Source: Acidimicrobiia bacterium
Lineage (GTDB): Bacteria; Actinomycetota; Acidimicrobiia; Acidimicrobiales; Poriferisodalaceae
Direction: 5' to 3'
Assembly (NCBI GenBank): GCA_022821985.1
Contig: JAJECP010000039.1
Location: forward strand, 1 to 64,000
Length of the DNA: 64,000 bases
Shown: in pieces, positions 1-8,362 of the stretch
Numbering within the stretch: position 1 is the stretch's first letter
How the letters are laid out: each line of letters starts with the position of its first letter
Made by a program: the position numbers and the translations under genes
The notes under the pieces: generated by a model
Databases searched by the model: none
Told to the model about the DNA's origin: nothing
The model's input: the letters and a program-made list of their open reading frames with translations, nothing else

Positions 1-119
1 GCCCCGGCGTCGCCGCCCGCGTCGGCACCCGGCTCCTCGCCCTCACCGCCGCCATCTGGCACAACCAGACCACCCACCGGCCCGGCCCCCCACGCACGCT
101 CACCCCATACGACCACTAG
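1..119 (+). CDS. Transposase, C-terminal end (cut by window edge)
   Basis: A frame open from the window edge ends at TAG 117-119 and gives about 38 residues containing RLLALTAAIWHN and ending LTPYDH. This Ala-Ile-Trp-His-Asn then Tyr-Asp-His ending is how I remember the C-terminus of actinobacterial DDE transposases of the IS982/IS5-like groups; the exact IS family is not certain. The catalytic domain lies outside the window. A 6-bp inverted repeat (AGAGGC 140-145, GCCTCT 157-162) follows 20 bases later and may be a terminator or part of the element end. The next gene is unrelated, so 117-188 is probably the element boundary. Confidence 0.6.
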   Translation, partial: PGVAARVGTRLLALTAAIWHNQTTHRPGPPRTLTPYDH

Positions 120-188
120 AACCTTGGAACTAACCATCTAGAGGCTCATCCTCGTTGCCTCTGGGACGTGATCGGTAGCATCGCAGCG

Positions 189-431
189 ATGCCGACGGTG
201 ACGATCCGCCTGTTCGCGGGGGCGCGCGAAGCGGCTGGCGTCGGCAGCACTCAGATCGAGGCGTCCTCGGTCGCCGAAGCACTGGATTGGGCGAAGGCGA
301 CTTTCGGCGAGGGCTTCAGCGCTGTTCTGGCCGCCAGCAGGGTGTGGCTGAACGGCGAACCGGCGCTCGGCGAGTCGCAGCTCAGCATCGGAGACGAGAT
401 CGCCGTCCTGCCGCCCGTCTCGGGCGGCTGA
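189..431 (+). CDS. MoaD/ThiS-family sulfur carrier protein
   Basis: An 80-residue ubiquitin-fold protein. The N-terminus TVTIRLFAGAREAAG and the C-terminal Gly-Gly just before the stop are the marks of MoaD/ThiS carriers, which are adenylated and thiocarboxylated on the terminal glycine to deliver sulfur to molybdopterin or thiazole. I start it at ATG 189 because the family begins within a few residues of this strand; an in-frame GTG at 168 would add seven residues. There is no moa or thi gene beside it, so the pathway cannot be told from context. The stop is 14 bases before the likely GTG of the next gene. Confidence 0.8.
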   Translation: MPTVTIRLFAGAREAAGVGSTQIEASSVAEALDWAKATFGEGFSAVLAASRVWLNGEPALGESQLSIGDEIAVLPPVSGG

Positions 432-445
432 GCGGCGGCTGCACC

Positions 446-1459
446 GTGGCAGCGTCGCCGGATCTTGAGCCGGCGCGGCCGCGAACCTCTGCAGCAGCGC
501 AGTGGCTCGGCCCTGCGGTCGCATTGGGTGATGCCACCATCACTGGTGGACTGATCTGGTTCGCCGGGCTGATCGGCGCGCTGTGGGCGGGGGCGGTGAC
601 GTTCGGCATCGCCATGACCGCAGTCGCAATGCTCGGCGCCTGGCAGGCCGCGGGCGTTCGCAGCCGCGCCGGAGCGACTCGCCCGACGTCGAGCGGAACT
701 GGGGCGAGGCCGCAGGCTGCCGAATCGCTGGTGCTTCCCCAGACTCATCGGCTGCCCGCCGCCGCACTTGCCGGTGCAGTCGGATTCGCCGGCGTTCTCG
801 ACACGCGCCTCGCGGGGGTAGTCGTCGGCGCGGCCGTCGCCGCCAGCTTCATCGTGGTCGCAGCCTTGCGGCCCCGCCGCCCAGGCGCGGCTGTGCCCGG
901 GGGACAGGCGTCACCGCTGCGGCTCGTGGCCAACGCAGGACTGCTGATTCGCACGTGGATGCAGGTCGGTATCGCGGCCGCGTGCTTGGCGGCCGTCGCC
1001 CGCTATTCGCTGGGAGCGGCACTCGTGCTCGTGAGCGCCGCCGCGGTGTACGACGCCAGTGCTCACCTCAGTGCGTCGGGTCGGCAGCCGGGGCTGCGCG
1101 GTCCGCTGATGGGAGCGATCGCCGCGGTGATCGCCGTCTTCGCCCTGACCGGACTGAGCGTGCCGCCGTTTGCACCCACCGATGTCATCAGGTTCGGCGT
1201 GCTCGCGGTGCTGACGCTGCCGCTCGGCCCCGCGCTCGCCAGGCCGAACACCGCGTTCGCCGCGCGTCGAGAGCATGTCCCGGCGGGCAAGCAGAACGCT
1301 GGCAGTCGATCAGCCAGCAGCCACAGCGCACCGGAGCCTCCAGGCAGGCTCCAGCGAGCGTGGCAGCGACTGGCCGGGGAGTGGGCCGTGCGCAGGCTCG
1401 ATTCGCTGAGCGTCACGGCCCTGGCGTGGATGTGGGGCTTGGGACTCCTCGCCATCTGA
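446..1459 (+). CDS. Multi-pass membrane protein, function unknown
   Basis: A 337-residue protein with roughly seven hydrophobic segments, for example around residues 28-65, 100-145, 170-210 and 225-265, and a basic, Pro/Ser-rich stretch near residues 270-310 before a final hydrophobic end. The open frame runs upstream to 287, but GTG 446 is preferred because it clears the MoaD/ThiS-like gene. A central YDASAHLSASG stretch followed by a GPLMGAIAA membrane segment faintly recalls the end of phosphatidate cytidylyltransferases, but the signature motif is not there, so I do not assign that role. It precedes the MshA-like gene by 72 bases. Confidence 0.6.
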   Translation: MAASPDLEPARPRTSAAAQWLGPAVALGDATITGGLIWFAGLIGALWAGAVTFGIAMTAVAMLGAWQAAGVRSRAGATRPTSSGTGARPQAAESLVLPQTHRLPAAALAGAVGFAGVLDTRLAGVVVGAAVAASFIVVAALRPRRPGAAVPGGQASPLRLVANAGLLIRTWMQVGIAAACLAAVARYSLGAALVLVSAAAVYDASAHLSASGRQPGLRGPLMGAIAAVIAVFALTGLSVPPFAPTDVIRFGVLAVLTLPLGPALARPNTAFAARREHVPAGKQNAGSRSASSHSAPEPPGRLQRAWQRLAGEWAVRRLDSLSVTALAWMWGLGLLAI

Positions 1460-1531
1460 ACATCCCCCCGGCGCGGAGCGGCGGTTCGCTCAGTTCGTGA
1501 CGCTGCGGCGATCTGCGTAGCGTTATCGGCC

Positions 1532-2803
1532 GTGGCACCCGAAGTACCCGACCGCCAGATGCTCGGCGAGCATGGCCGCGTCTTGCGGGTTGCCGTGCTG
1601 TGCATGCACACCTCGCCGTTGCGCCAGCCCGGCAGCGGCGATGGCGGCGGCTTGAACGTGTACGTGCGTGAACTCACTGCCGCGCTGGCGCATCTCGGTG
1701 TCGACTGCGACATCTACACACGCCGCACCGATCCATCGCAGCCCGACCAGCTCGAAGTGGAGTCGGGTGTGGTGGTCTTCCACATCGATGCCGGTGCCCC
1801 ATCGCTCGACAAGGATGATCTGCCGGCGGTCGTGTCAGCATTTGCCGGCAGAGTCGGCGAGCACCTCGCACACCGCCCGGTCGACGCCATTCACGCTCAC
1901 TACTGGTTGAGCGGCATGGCCGGGCACCAGCTCAAGCACCGCCTGGACATTCCCTTGGCAGTCACCTTTCACACGCTGGGGCGCGTCAAGACGAGCAACG
2001 GCGATGCCGAGCCGCGCCACCGCGGCGACGCTGAGCAACGAGTCATCGATTGCGCGGACGTCGTGTTCACCTCCGGCGCCGCTGAGGCTGCCCAGCTCAG
2101 GTCGCTGTACGACGTCGCGCCCGAGCGCCTCCACGTGCTGACACCCGGTGTCGACCGGGCAATGTTCGCGCCGGGTCAGCGCCATGCAGCGCGTGCGGCG
2201 ATCGGCCTCCCGCCAGGACCGGTGCTGCTGTTCGTGGGCCGCCTGCAGCCACTGAAGGGCGCCGAATTGGCGATCGAAACGCTCGCAGCCACGAGAGCTG
2301 CTGGTGCAGCGGGCGCTCAAGCCCAGCTCGCCATCGTGGGAGGGCCCAGCGGTCCGCAGGGCGAGGTCACGCTGGCCCGCTTGAAGGCGCTGACGGACGA
2401 CTTGGCGGTTGCGGACCATGTGCGGTACGTCGATCCGCTCCCGCACTACCTGCTGTCGACCTATTACCGGGCCGCCGACGTGTGCTTGGTGCCCAGCCGT
2501 TCGGAATCATTCGGACTGGTCGCGCTCGAAGCCGCAGCTTGCGGCACACCGGTCGTGGCGTCCGATGTCGGCGGTCTGCGCGACAACGTCGTGGAGGGCG
2601 ATACCGGCTACCTCATCGCCGACCGCAGCAGCGACGCGTTCGCCCGCCGAGTCATCGACATCCTTGCTGATCCGCTGCTGGCGCTGCGCCTGGGCGACGC
2701 CGGTTCTCGCCGCGCCGAGCGCTACAGCTGGCGAGCGAGTGCGGCCGCGGCGCTGGAAGTGCTCGACACCGCGGCCCGGCGCGAGCTCGTCGCCTGCCTG
2801 TGA
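1532..2803 (+). CDS. mshA: GT4 glycosyltransferase, MshA-like (D-inositol-3-phosphate glycosyltransferase)
   Basis: A 423-residue GT-B fold enzyme. MshA transfers GlcNAc from UDP-GlcNAc to inositol 3-phosphate, the first step of mycothiol synthesis. The N-terminal domain has the MshA-type HTSPLRQPGSGDGGGLNVYV loop, then HAHYWLSGMAG; the C-terminal domain has FVGRLQPLKGAE, a GGPSG turn and the retaining-GT4 signature PSRSESFGLVALEAAACGTPVV. The open frame starts at GTG 1532; ATG 1559 (nine residues later) also fits. The following gene encodes a YbjN protein, the same order as mshA and its neighbour in Mycobacterium (from memory), which favours MshA over a sucrose or trehalose GT4. No other mycothiol gene is in the window. 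Confidence 0.78.
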   Translation: MAPEVPDRQMLGEHGRVLRVAVLCMHTSPLRQPGSGDGGGLNVYVRELTAALAHLGVDCDIYTRRTDPSQPDQLEVESGVVVFHIDAGAPSLDKDDLPAVVSAFAGRVGEHLAHRPVDAIHAHYWLSGMAGHQLKHRLDIPLAVTFHTLGRVKTSNGDAEPRHRGDAEQRVIDCADVVFTSGAAEAAQLRSLYDVAPERLHVLTPGVDRAMFAPGQRHAARAAIGLPPGPVLLFVGRLQPLKGAELAIETLAATRAAGAAGAQAQLAIVGGPSGPQGEVTLARLKALTDDLAVADHVRYVDPLPHYLLSTYYRAADVCLVPSRSESFGLVALEAAACGTPVVASDVGGLRDNVVEGDTGYLIADRSSDAFARRVIDILADPLLALRLGDAGSRRAERYSWRASAAAALEVLDTAARRELVACL

Positions 2804-3276
2804 CCCGTCGGCCGGCAACCGACGCCGAGCTCGATCTGCTCGAGGCCCGCATGGACGACTGGCTTGCCGACTGGGCGCGCTCGCAGGCCGATGGCGGTCC
2901 CGGCGAGCGCCCGATGCTGCTCGACGTGACTCGTGACGAGGAGGTGCCGCGGCGCTGGTACGTGCGACTGGCAGGGGAATCGCGCGATGTCATCGCCATC
3001 TGGCTGACGCTGCGCCAGCGCACGCTGGCCTATGAGTCGTACGTGCTCCCGACACCGCAGCACCGACCGGACCAGGTGGCCGACTTCGTTCTGCGCCGGA
3101 ACTACTCGCTGGTGGGTGCTCAATACGGGATCGGTCCCGAGGACGCCGTGTTCCTGACGGGGGAGCTGCCCACCCACTGCGTCGACGAAGACGAGCTTGA
3201 CCGGATCGTCGGGTCGCTGTGGGCGTACATCGAGCGTGACTTCACGACGCTGATCCGCTTGGGTTTCAAGAACTAG
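2800..3276 (+). CDS. YbjN-domain protein
   Basis: A 158-residue soluble protein overlapping the mshA-like stop by four bases (GTGA), so the two are translationally coupled. It has the YbjN/type III secretion chaperone-like fold pattern: a helical, acidic N-terminus, strands around RRWYVRLAGESRD, and RTLAYESYVLPTP, and a C-terminal helix around CVDEDELDRIVGSLW. The YbjN family has no settled biochemical role; in mycobacteria a homologue sits directly after mshA. A link to mycothiol or redox control is therefore inference from position only. Confidence 0.75.
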   Translation: MTRRPATDAELDLLEARMDDWLADWARSQADGGPGERPMLLDVTRDEEVPRRWYVRLAGESRDVIAIWLTLRQRTLAYESYVLPTPQHRPDQVADFVLRRNYSLVGAQYGIGPEDAVFLTGELPTHCVDEDELDRIVGSLWAYIERDFTTLIRLGFKN

Positions 3277-3290
3277 CCATCGAAAATCAT

Positions 3291-3320
3291 TTGACACTTT
3301 TCATTGATTTCTGATTGATT
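3291..3320 (+). promoter_or_regulatory. Candidate sigma-70-type promoter upstream of proC
   Basis: A perfect TTGACA (3291-3296) lies in an AT-rich patch that stands out in this GC-rich window. With 17-18 bases of spacing the -10 position reads ATTGAT or TTGATT, which is a poor match. A start about seven bases further on would fall at the foot of the 15-bp inverted repeat at 3328-3388, so the transcript would begin with that hairpin and run into proC. Confidence 0.35.
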
Positions 3321-3327
3321 TGAGACT

Positions 3328-3388
3328 TGCCGGGGCACTCGCCGGCAGGCCGCAGGGAAGCGTCCCACTCACCGCGAGTGCCCCGGCA
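3328..3388. repeat. 15-bp perfect inverted repeat before proC
   Basis: TGCCGGGGCACTCGC (3328-3342) is exactly complementary to GCGAGTGCCCCGGCA (3374-3388) across a 31-base loop, which holds a smaller GGGA/TCCC pairing. In RNA this is a very stable stem. No T-run follows. It could be a factor-assisted terminator for the mshA-ybjN unit, a 5' untranslated stem for proC, or a remnant of a small palindromic element; the sequence does not decide. Confidence 0.7.
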
Positions 3389-3438
3389 CCGCCATTGGGC
3401 TCGGCAGTGGTCCCGATGCGGTCCGGTACCGTGACCGC

Positions 3439-4230
3439 ATGGCGGACAAGGTCGAACTGCTCATCGTCGGCGGCGGCAAGATGGGCGAAGCGCTGCTGGG
3501 CGGTTTGCTCGCAGCCGGCCGCAGTGCCGAGAGCATCTGCGTTGCAGAGCCGATTGCCGCGCGCCGCGATGAGTTGGCCGATCGTTACGGCGTCGCTGTC
3601 TCCGGCGACGTTGCCGCCTCGGCCGGCGCCATTCTCGCCACCAAGCCCGACGTCATTCCGACCGTTGCCGCCGCGGTCACGGCCGCCGGCACCGACCGCA
3701 TCCTCTCGATCGCCGCCGGGGTCACGCTCCCGACGCTGGACGCCGCTGCCGGCACTGGCGTCCCGATCGTGCGTGCCATGCCGAACACGCCCGCACTGGT
3801 GTCGGAGGGTGCGGCGGCGATCTGCGGCAACGACCGAGCCACCGAAGATGACCTCGGATGGGCCGAGGAGATCCTTGGGGCAGTAGGCCGCGTCGTGCGC
3901 GTCCCTGAGCACCTGATGGATGCGGTGACCGGTCTGTCTGGGTCCGGGCCGGCGTATGTCTTCTTGGTGGCCGAGGCACTGATCGAGGCAGGGGTGCTCA
4001 TGGGCCTGGGCCGACCGGTGGCGGCGGAATTGGCCAACCAGACATTGCTGGGTGCCGCGACGCTGCTGGCCGAGGGACGTTCGCCGGCCGATCTGCGAGC
4101 CGACGTGACGTCGCCGGGCGGCACGACGGCGGCTGGGCTCCGCGAACTGGAGCGCCACGGCGTGCGCGCCGCATTGGCTGCGGCCGTCGAAGCCGCCACG
4201 CGCCGCTCCGCCGAACTCGGCTCAGCGTGA
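3439..4230 (+). CDS. proC: Pyrroline-5-carboxylate reductase
   Basis: A 263-residue enzyme that reduces 1-pyrroline-5-carboxylate to proline with NAD(P)H. The Rossmann signature LIVGGGKMGEALLGGLL is at residues 8-24; ATKPDVI and the MPNTPALV segment line the active site; the dimerising helical C-terminus carries the family signature around DVTSPGGTTAAGLRELE. Length is normal. ATG 3439 is chosen, about five residues before the first strand; GTG 3430 is possible. The gene is monocistronic or leads the next gene after a 96-base gap. Confidence 0.93.
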   Translation: MADKVELLIVGGGKMGEALLGGLLAAGRSAESICVAEPIAARRDELADRYGVAVSGDVAASAGAILATKPDVIPTVAAAVTAAGTDRILSIAAGVTLPTLDAAAGTGVPIVRAMPNTPALVSEGAAAICGNDRATEDDLGWAEEILGAVGRVVRVPEHLMDAVTGLSGSGPAYVFLVAEALIEAGVLMGLGRPVAAELANQTLLGAATLLAEGRSPADLRADVTSPGGTTAAGLRELERHGVRAALAAAVEAATRRSAELGSA

Positions 4231-4326
4231 TCGAGCGCCCGGGGCCCGATCAGCCCGTGAGCTCGTATCCATTCGAGACTGGGAACAAGAGCGGGAGATA
4301 AGCGTGTCGCCACGAGACGGTCTGCA

Positions 4327-5154
4327 GTGATGACAGGTTTCGACACGGTCACGTGCTTGAGCGATCTAGGCACCGCAGACGAGTCGGTCGGCGTCATCCA
4401 CTCGATCGTGCGACAGGCCGCTCCCCATGCCGCCGTGATCGACTTGTGCCACGAGATCGATCCGGGCGATACGCGCACGGCGGCGTTGATGCTGGCGCGC
4501 AGCGTGCCGCACCTTGCGCCGGGCGTAGTGCTCGCATCGGTGGGACGCCGCTTGGACCGGCCTGCTATCGCGGTCTCGGTCGGTGACGGCCAGTCGATGC
4601 TGGTCGGCCCGGACAACGGCGTGCTGGCGGCTGCGGTGGCGGCGGTCGGCGGAGCGGACATCGCAGTGCGTATCGAGACCGCCGACTGCGGCGAGCCCCA
4701 ATCCGTGCTTCACCCGGCGCGCGATGTGCTCGCGCCTGCAGCTGGCCGGCTGGCGGCTGGAGCGCCGATTGAAGCTTTGGGCGCGCCGATCGACCCCTCA
4801 CTGCTGCTGCCGTCGCTCGTTGCGGTGCCCCGCGTCGAAGACGACGGTTCAGTGACCGCGGAAGTGCTGTCGGTGACGCGCTGGGGCACGGTGCAGCTCA
4901 ACGTCGACCGCGAGACGCTGGCAGCCCTCGGCGATCTCCTGGTCATGGAATGGACGGCAGGCGCGAGCGCGTCACAGCCCGCGACAGCGAATTCGCAGTC
5001 GGTCCGGCTGGCACCTGCGGGGTCGACGGACACAGGCAGCCTCGCCCTGTGCGACGATCCCTTCGGCTTGCTCGAGTTGACGATCGCCGGCGGGAGCGCC
5101 GCTCATCTTGGCTTCGCAGTGGGCACCGAAGTCCGGCTGCGCCCCACAGTGTGA
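4327..5154 (+). CDS. SAM hydroxide adenosyltransferase family (DUF62) protein, divergent active site
   Basis: A 275-residue protein (GTG 4327 or ATG 4330) of the family that splits S-adenosylmethionine with water to adenosine and methionine. Seen: the N-terminal CLSDLGTAD SAM-binding strand, AAVIDLCHEIDPGD, VGPDNGVL, the LHPARDVLAPAAG segment, and the C-terminal beta-barrel domain with RWGTVQLNV. The family's usual VDPGVG motif, which carries the catalytic Asp of the Asp-Arg-His triad, is not recognisable; the aligned stretch reads SVGRRLDRP. The His-containing segment survives in altered form (LHPARD for FHGRD). Activity is therefore in doubt. The family assignment is firm; the loss of the Asp rests on my manual alignment. 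Confidence 0.75.
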   Translation: MMTGFDTVTCLSDLGTADESVGVIHSIVRQAAPHAAVIDLCHEIDPGDTRTAALMLARSVPHLAPGVVLASVGRRLDRPAIAVSVGDGQSMLVGPDNGVLAAAVAAVGGADIAVRIETADCGEPQSVLHPARDVLAPAAGRLAAGAPIEALGAPIDPSLLLPSLVAVPRVEDDGSVTAEVLSVTRWGTVQLNVDRETLAALGDLLVMEWTAGASASQPATANSQSVRLAPAGSTDTGSLALCDDPFGLLELTIAGGSAAHLGFAVGTEVRLRPTV

Positions 5155-5176
5155 GACCGTGACATGAGAGGGTGAC

Positions 5177-5266
5177 ATGAGACCTCGAACAGCGCTCGTG
5201 CTGGCCGCGCTCGCTGCGGTCATCCTGCTCGCCGCAACCATCCAGCTGCTCGTAGCTCTCGACTGA
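5177..5266 (+). CDS. 29-residue single-pass membrane peptide
   Basis: ATG 5177 to TGA 5264-5266 encodes a peptide with a basic start (MRPRT) and one 20-residue Leu/Ala/Ile helix ending LLVALD. A purine-rich GAGAGGG lies just upstream with suitable spacing. It sits between the DUF62 gene and hemA, 22 bases after the former stop. Such tiny membrane ORFs are usually left unannotated; the case here rests on the ribosome site and the clean amphipathic-free helix, so confidence is moderate. Confidence 0.4.
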   Translation: MRPRTALVLAALAAVILLAATIQLLVALD

Positions 5267-5374
5267 CCGCTCTGTGGCCCCATTGGCCGCGCGATCTTTC
5301 GTCGAACGCGTGGAAACGGGGTGCCGGATCGGCGAGACTGTGCGGGCCGCATTTCCGAACCCTGGGTAGTCCTC

Positions 5375-6634
5375 GTGTCCATCGTTGTCATGGGCGTGAG
5401 CCATCGCAGCGCACCGCTTGAGCTATTGGAGCGCTGCACGGTTGCCGCCGCCGACGTGCCGAAACGACTTGCTGATCTCGCATCGTGCGCGAACGTCAGC
5501 GAGGGCGTGGTCGTGTCCACGTGCAACCGCACCGAGGCCTACGTCGTGGCCGAGAAATTCCATGCGGCGTTCGGCGAGATGCGCGACTTCTTCTGCACGC
5601 TGTCGGGTGCGGCGCCCGCCGAGCTGTCCGACCATCTCTACGTCCACTACGACGACGACGCGGCGCGTCACCTGTTCCGTGTGGCCAGCGGCCTGGAATC
5701 CGCTGTGGTCGGGGAGCACGAGATCCTGGGCCAAGTCCGCACCGCATGGGACACGGCACGAACCGAGGGCACCGCGGGCGCGGTCCTGAACCAGCTGTTC
5801 CGACACAGCATCACTGCCGGCAAGCGCGCACGCACTGAGACCGGCATCGCGCGGGGGACTGCTTCGATCAGCCACGCGGCAGTGAGCATGGCCAAGAACC
5901 ATCTCGGCACCTTGGGGGATGCCCAGGTGCTGGTCGTGGGCGCCGGCGAAATGGCCGAGGGCATGATCGTCGCACTCGCGGCAGCTGGTCCTGCAGCGGT
6001 GCAAGTGGCCAACCGCACGCCGTCGCACGCCGAAGCGCTGGCGGCCCGAGTCGGAGGTCATCACCTGCCGCTCGGCAGCCTGGAAGATGCGTTGGTCGAG
6101 GTCGATCTGCTGCTGACGTCCACCGGTGCCAGTTCGGTGATCGTCGACCACGCCAGCGTCGGAGCGATCATTGAGCGACGAGCCGGTCGCCCGCTGCTGA
6201 TCGTGGACATTGCCGTGCCGCGGGATGTCGACCCGGCTGTGGCTCGCCTTCCCGGTGTCACCCTCCTCGACATGGACGATCTGTCGCGATTTGCTGAGGT
6301 CGGTCAGGCGGGCCGGCAAGCGGAGGTGGCGGCGGTCGAATCGATCCTGGCTGATGAGACGGAGCGTTTCTCCGCCGACCGCACCGCGCGGGAGATGGCA
6401 CCGCTCATCGAATCGCTGCGCGGCATGGCCGAAGCAGTGCGCCAGTCCGAGCTTGAACGCGCCTTGGCGGCCCACCCCGATCTCGACGACGACGCACGCG
6501 AGGCGCTCGAGCGCGCGACAACAGCGCTCGTCAACAAGCTGATGCATCAGCCCACCGTGGCGTTAAGGTCAGCGGCGGGCAAGGCCAAGGGCGACCGGCT
6601 CGCAGACTCAGTGCGCGACCTGTTCGATCTGTAG
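5375..6634 (+). CDS. hemA: Glutamyl-tRNA reductase
   Basis: A 419-residue enzyme that reduces glutamyl-tRNA(Glu) to glutamate-1-semialdehyde, the first committed step of the C5 haem route. GTG 5375 is chosen because it puts SIVVMGVSHRSAP at the N-terminus and the catalytic cysteine of STCNRTE at residue 50, the classic position; the open frame extends to 5321. Further motifs are VGEHEILGQVR, the NADPH fold VLVVGAGEMAEGM, ANRTPSHAEALA, and the C-terminal dimerisation helix with a KLMHQPT segment. It heads a hemA-hemC-hemD-hemL run and leaves 11 bases before hemC. Haem feedback on HemA is known in other bacteria; nothing in the sequence shows regulation here. Confidence 0.95.
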   Translation: MSIVVMGVSHRSAPLELLERCTVAAADVPKRLADLASCANVSEGVVVSTCNRTEAYVVAEKFHAAFGEMRDFFCTLSGAAPAELSDHLYVHYDDDAARHLFRVASGLESAVVGEHEILGQVRTAWDTARTEGTAGAVLNQLFRHSITAGKRARTETGIARGTASISHAAVSMAKNHLGTLGDAQVLVVGAGEMAEGMIVALAAAGPAAVQVANRTPSHAEALAARVGGHHLPLGSLEDALVEVDLLLTSTGASSVIVDHASVGAIIERRAGRPLLIVDIAVPRDVDPAVARLPGVTLLDMDDLSRFAEVGQAGRQAEVAAVESILADETERFSADRTAREMAPLIESLRGMAEAVRQSELERALAAHPDLDDDAREALERATTALVNKLMHQPTVALRSAAGKAKGDRLADSVRDLFDL

Positions 6635-6645
6635 ATCTTGATCGC

Positions 6646-7560
6646 GTGAGGATCGCGACACGATCGAGCCCGCTGGCCACCTGGCAGGCGCGCGCCGTCG
6701 CAACTGCGCTGGAAGCAGCCGGATCCGCCCTGGGTGACATCGAGCTCGTGCCCGTTCGCACCAGCGGCGATCTCGACCTGTCCACGCCGATTTCGGAGAT
6801 GTCCGGCAGGGGCGTATTTGTGACCGAAGTGCAAGCAGCGGTGCTGGACGGCCGCGGCGACATCGCCGTGCACAGTGCCAAGGACATGCGCTCCGAGCCG
6901 ACCCCGGGCTTGACGCTGGCAGGCTGCCTGGTGAGGGGCGACGCGCGCGACGCACTCGTCGGCTTGGCGCTCGATGCAATCCCCCGCGGTGGTGTGGTGG
7001 CGACCGGATCACAGCGCCGCCAGTGCCAGCTTGCGGCACTCCGCGGTGATCTGCGCTTCACCGGTCTGCGCGGCAACATGGCTCGTCGCATCGCCGCGGC
7101 TGCCCAGCCCGACGTCGACGCTGTGATCGTTGCGGCGGCGGCGCTCGAGCGTCTCGGCGAGTCCCACCGGATCGCCCAGCGATTCGGCCCCGACGAGATC
7201 GTGCCCCAAGTCGGCCAGGGCGCCATCGCGGTCGAGCACCGCACCGGCGACGCTGACGCGGCTGCTGCCGCCGGCGCGATCATCGACGAGGTGACGACAC
7301 GATGCGTTCACGCCGAGCGCGCGTTCTTGCGAACGCTGGGCGCCGGCTGCGACCTGCCCACAGGCGCCCATGCCATCGTCGAGGCCGACGGTCGCCTGAG
7401 CATGACAGCGGTACTCGCCGCGCCCGACCGTCACGGCATCGAGCGCACGACTCGCAGCGATGCCGACGGCGAGTTGCTGGGCGGGGCATTGGCCCAAGAG
7501 CTGATGGCCCGAACCGGCACAGACGCAGCGACGTGGGCCAGCCGGGCTGACGATGTCTGA
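6646..7560 (+). CDS. hemC: Hydroxymethylbilane synthase (porphobilinogen deaminase)
   Basis: A 304-residue enzyme that joins four porphobilinogen units into hydroxymethylbilane. It starts at GTG 6646, placing IATRSSPLATWQA at the N-terminus. Visible motifs are DLSTPISEMSGRGVFVTEVQ, the VHSAKDM active-site segment, ATGSQRRQCQ, LRGNMARRI, and LGAGCDLPTGAHA, whose cysteine carries the dipyrromethane cofactor. It overlaps hemD by eight bases. Confidence 0.95.
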   Translation: MRIATRSSPLATWQARAVATALEAAGSALGDIELVPVRTSGDLDLSTPISEMSGRGVFVTEVQAAVLDGRGDIAVHSAKDMRSEPTPGLTLAGCLVRGDARDALVGLALDAIPRGGVVATGSQRRQCQLAALRGDLRFTGLRGNMARRIAAAAQPDVDAVIVAAAALERLGESHRIAQRFGPDEIVPQVGQGAIAVEHRTGDADAAAAAGAIIDEVTTRCVHAERAFLRTLGAGCDLPTGAHAIVEADGRLSMTAVLAAPDRHGIERTTRSDADGELLGGALAQELMARTGTDAATWASRADDV

Positions 7561-8320
7561 GAGCCAGTTCAGCGAACTCGCCGACCGCACCGTCGTCGTC
7601 ACGAGGGCCTCGCACCAGGCCAGCCCGCTGGCGACGGCACTACGCGAACGCGGAGCCACGGTGATTGTGGCACCTGCGATTGCGGTGGTGCCCCCGCTCG
7701 ACGGCGGCCAACCGCTCGACGATGCCCTGCTGCGGCTGGAGCAGTACAGCTGGGTCGCGTTCACCTCTTCGAATGCGGTGGCAGCCACGTTCGCTCGCGC
7801 AGACCGGCGTGGCGTTCGCCGCCGCTTCGCACGAATCCGCACAGCGGCGGTCGGACCGTCCACGGCCGCGCGCGTCGAGGCCGAGATCAACCGCCCAGTC
7901 ACGCTGGTGCCGGAACGACATGATGCGGCCGGGCTGGCCACAGCCTTTCCCGAACCGGGCCCCGACGACTGGTGCTTCGTGCCCCAGTCGGCGCAGGCCC
8001 GCCCCGAACTCGTCGACGGCCTGCGTGCCCGCGGCTGGAAGGTTGATGCCGTGAGCGCATACCGCATCGTCACGCCCACGTTGTCTGACCATCTGGTCAC
8101 CGATGTGTCCGGCGCAGATGCCGTCGTATTCGCCTCGCCCTCTGCCGTGCGGGGCCATCTGTCGCAGATCGGCGGTATCCCCCGTACCGGCAAAGTGGTG
8201 TGCATCGGCCACACCACCGCCGCCGCCTGCCGTGAAGCCGACGTGCCGATCGCCGCAGTAGCCGACGGCCCCACCGATGCAGGTCTTGTCGAGGCCGTCG
8301 TTGCCGCGGTGCATGGCTGA
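7553..8320 (+). CDS. hemD: Uroporphyrinogen-III synthase
   Basis: A 255-residue protein that closes hydroxymethylbilane to uroporphyrinogen III with inversion of ring D. The family is poorly conserved, so the call leans on position after hemC plus the expected two-domain pattern: VVTRASHQASPLATALRERGA at the start, WVAFTSSNAV, a linker near ERHDAAG, then VFASPSAVRGH and VCIGHTTAAACREA in the second domain. It is translationally coupled to hemC and lies 42 bases before hemL. Confidence 0.88.
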   Translation: MSESQFSELADRTVVVTRASHQASPLATALRERGATVIVAPAIAVVPPLDGGQPLDDALLRLEQYSWVAFTSSNAVAATFARADRRGVRRRFARIRTAAVGPSTAARVEAEINRPVTLVPERHDAAGLATAFPEPGPDDWCFVPQSAQARPELVDGLRARGWKVDAVSAYRIVTPTLSDHLVTDVSGADAVVFASPSAVRGHLSQIGGIPRTGKVVCIGHTTAAACREADVPIAAVADGPTDAGLVEAVVAAVHG

Positions 8321-8362
8321 TGCAGCCCCGGTGAGACAGCGGCACCCCTACGCTGCGAGGCC

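Noticed and set aside
287..445. Earlier start of the membrane protein at 287
   Set aside because: It would overlap most of the MoaD/ThiS-like gene in another frame; GTG 446 gives a clean start just after that gene.
1532..2803. GT4 enzyme as sucrose-phosphate or trehalose synthase
   Set aside because: The N-terminal loop and the following YbjN gene fit MshA better; no trehalose or sucrose gene is nearby.
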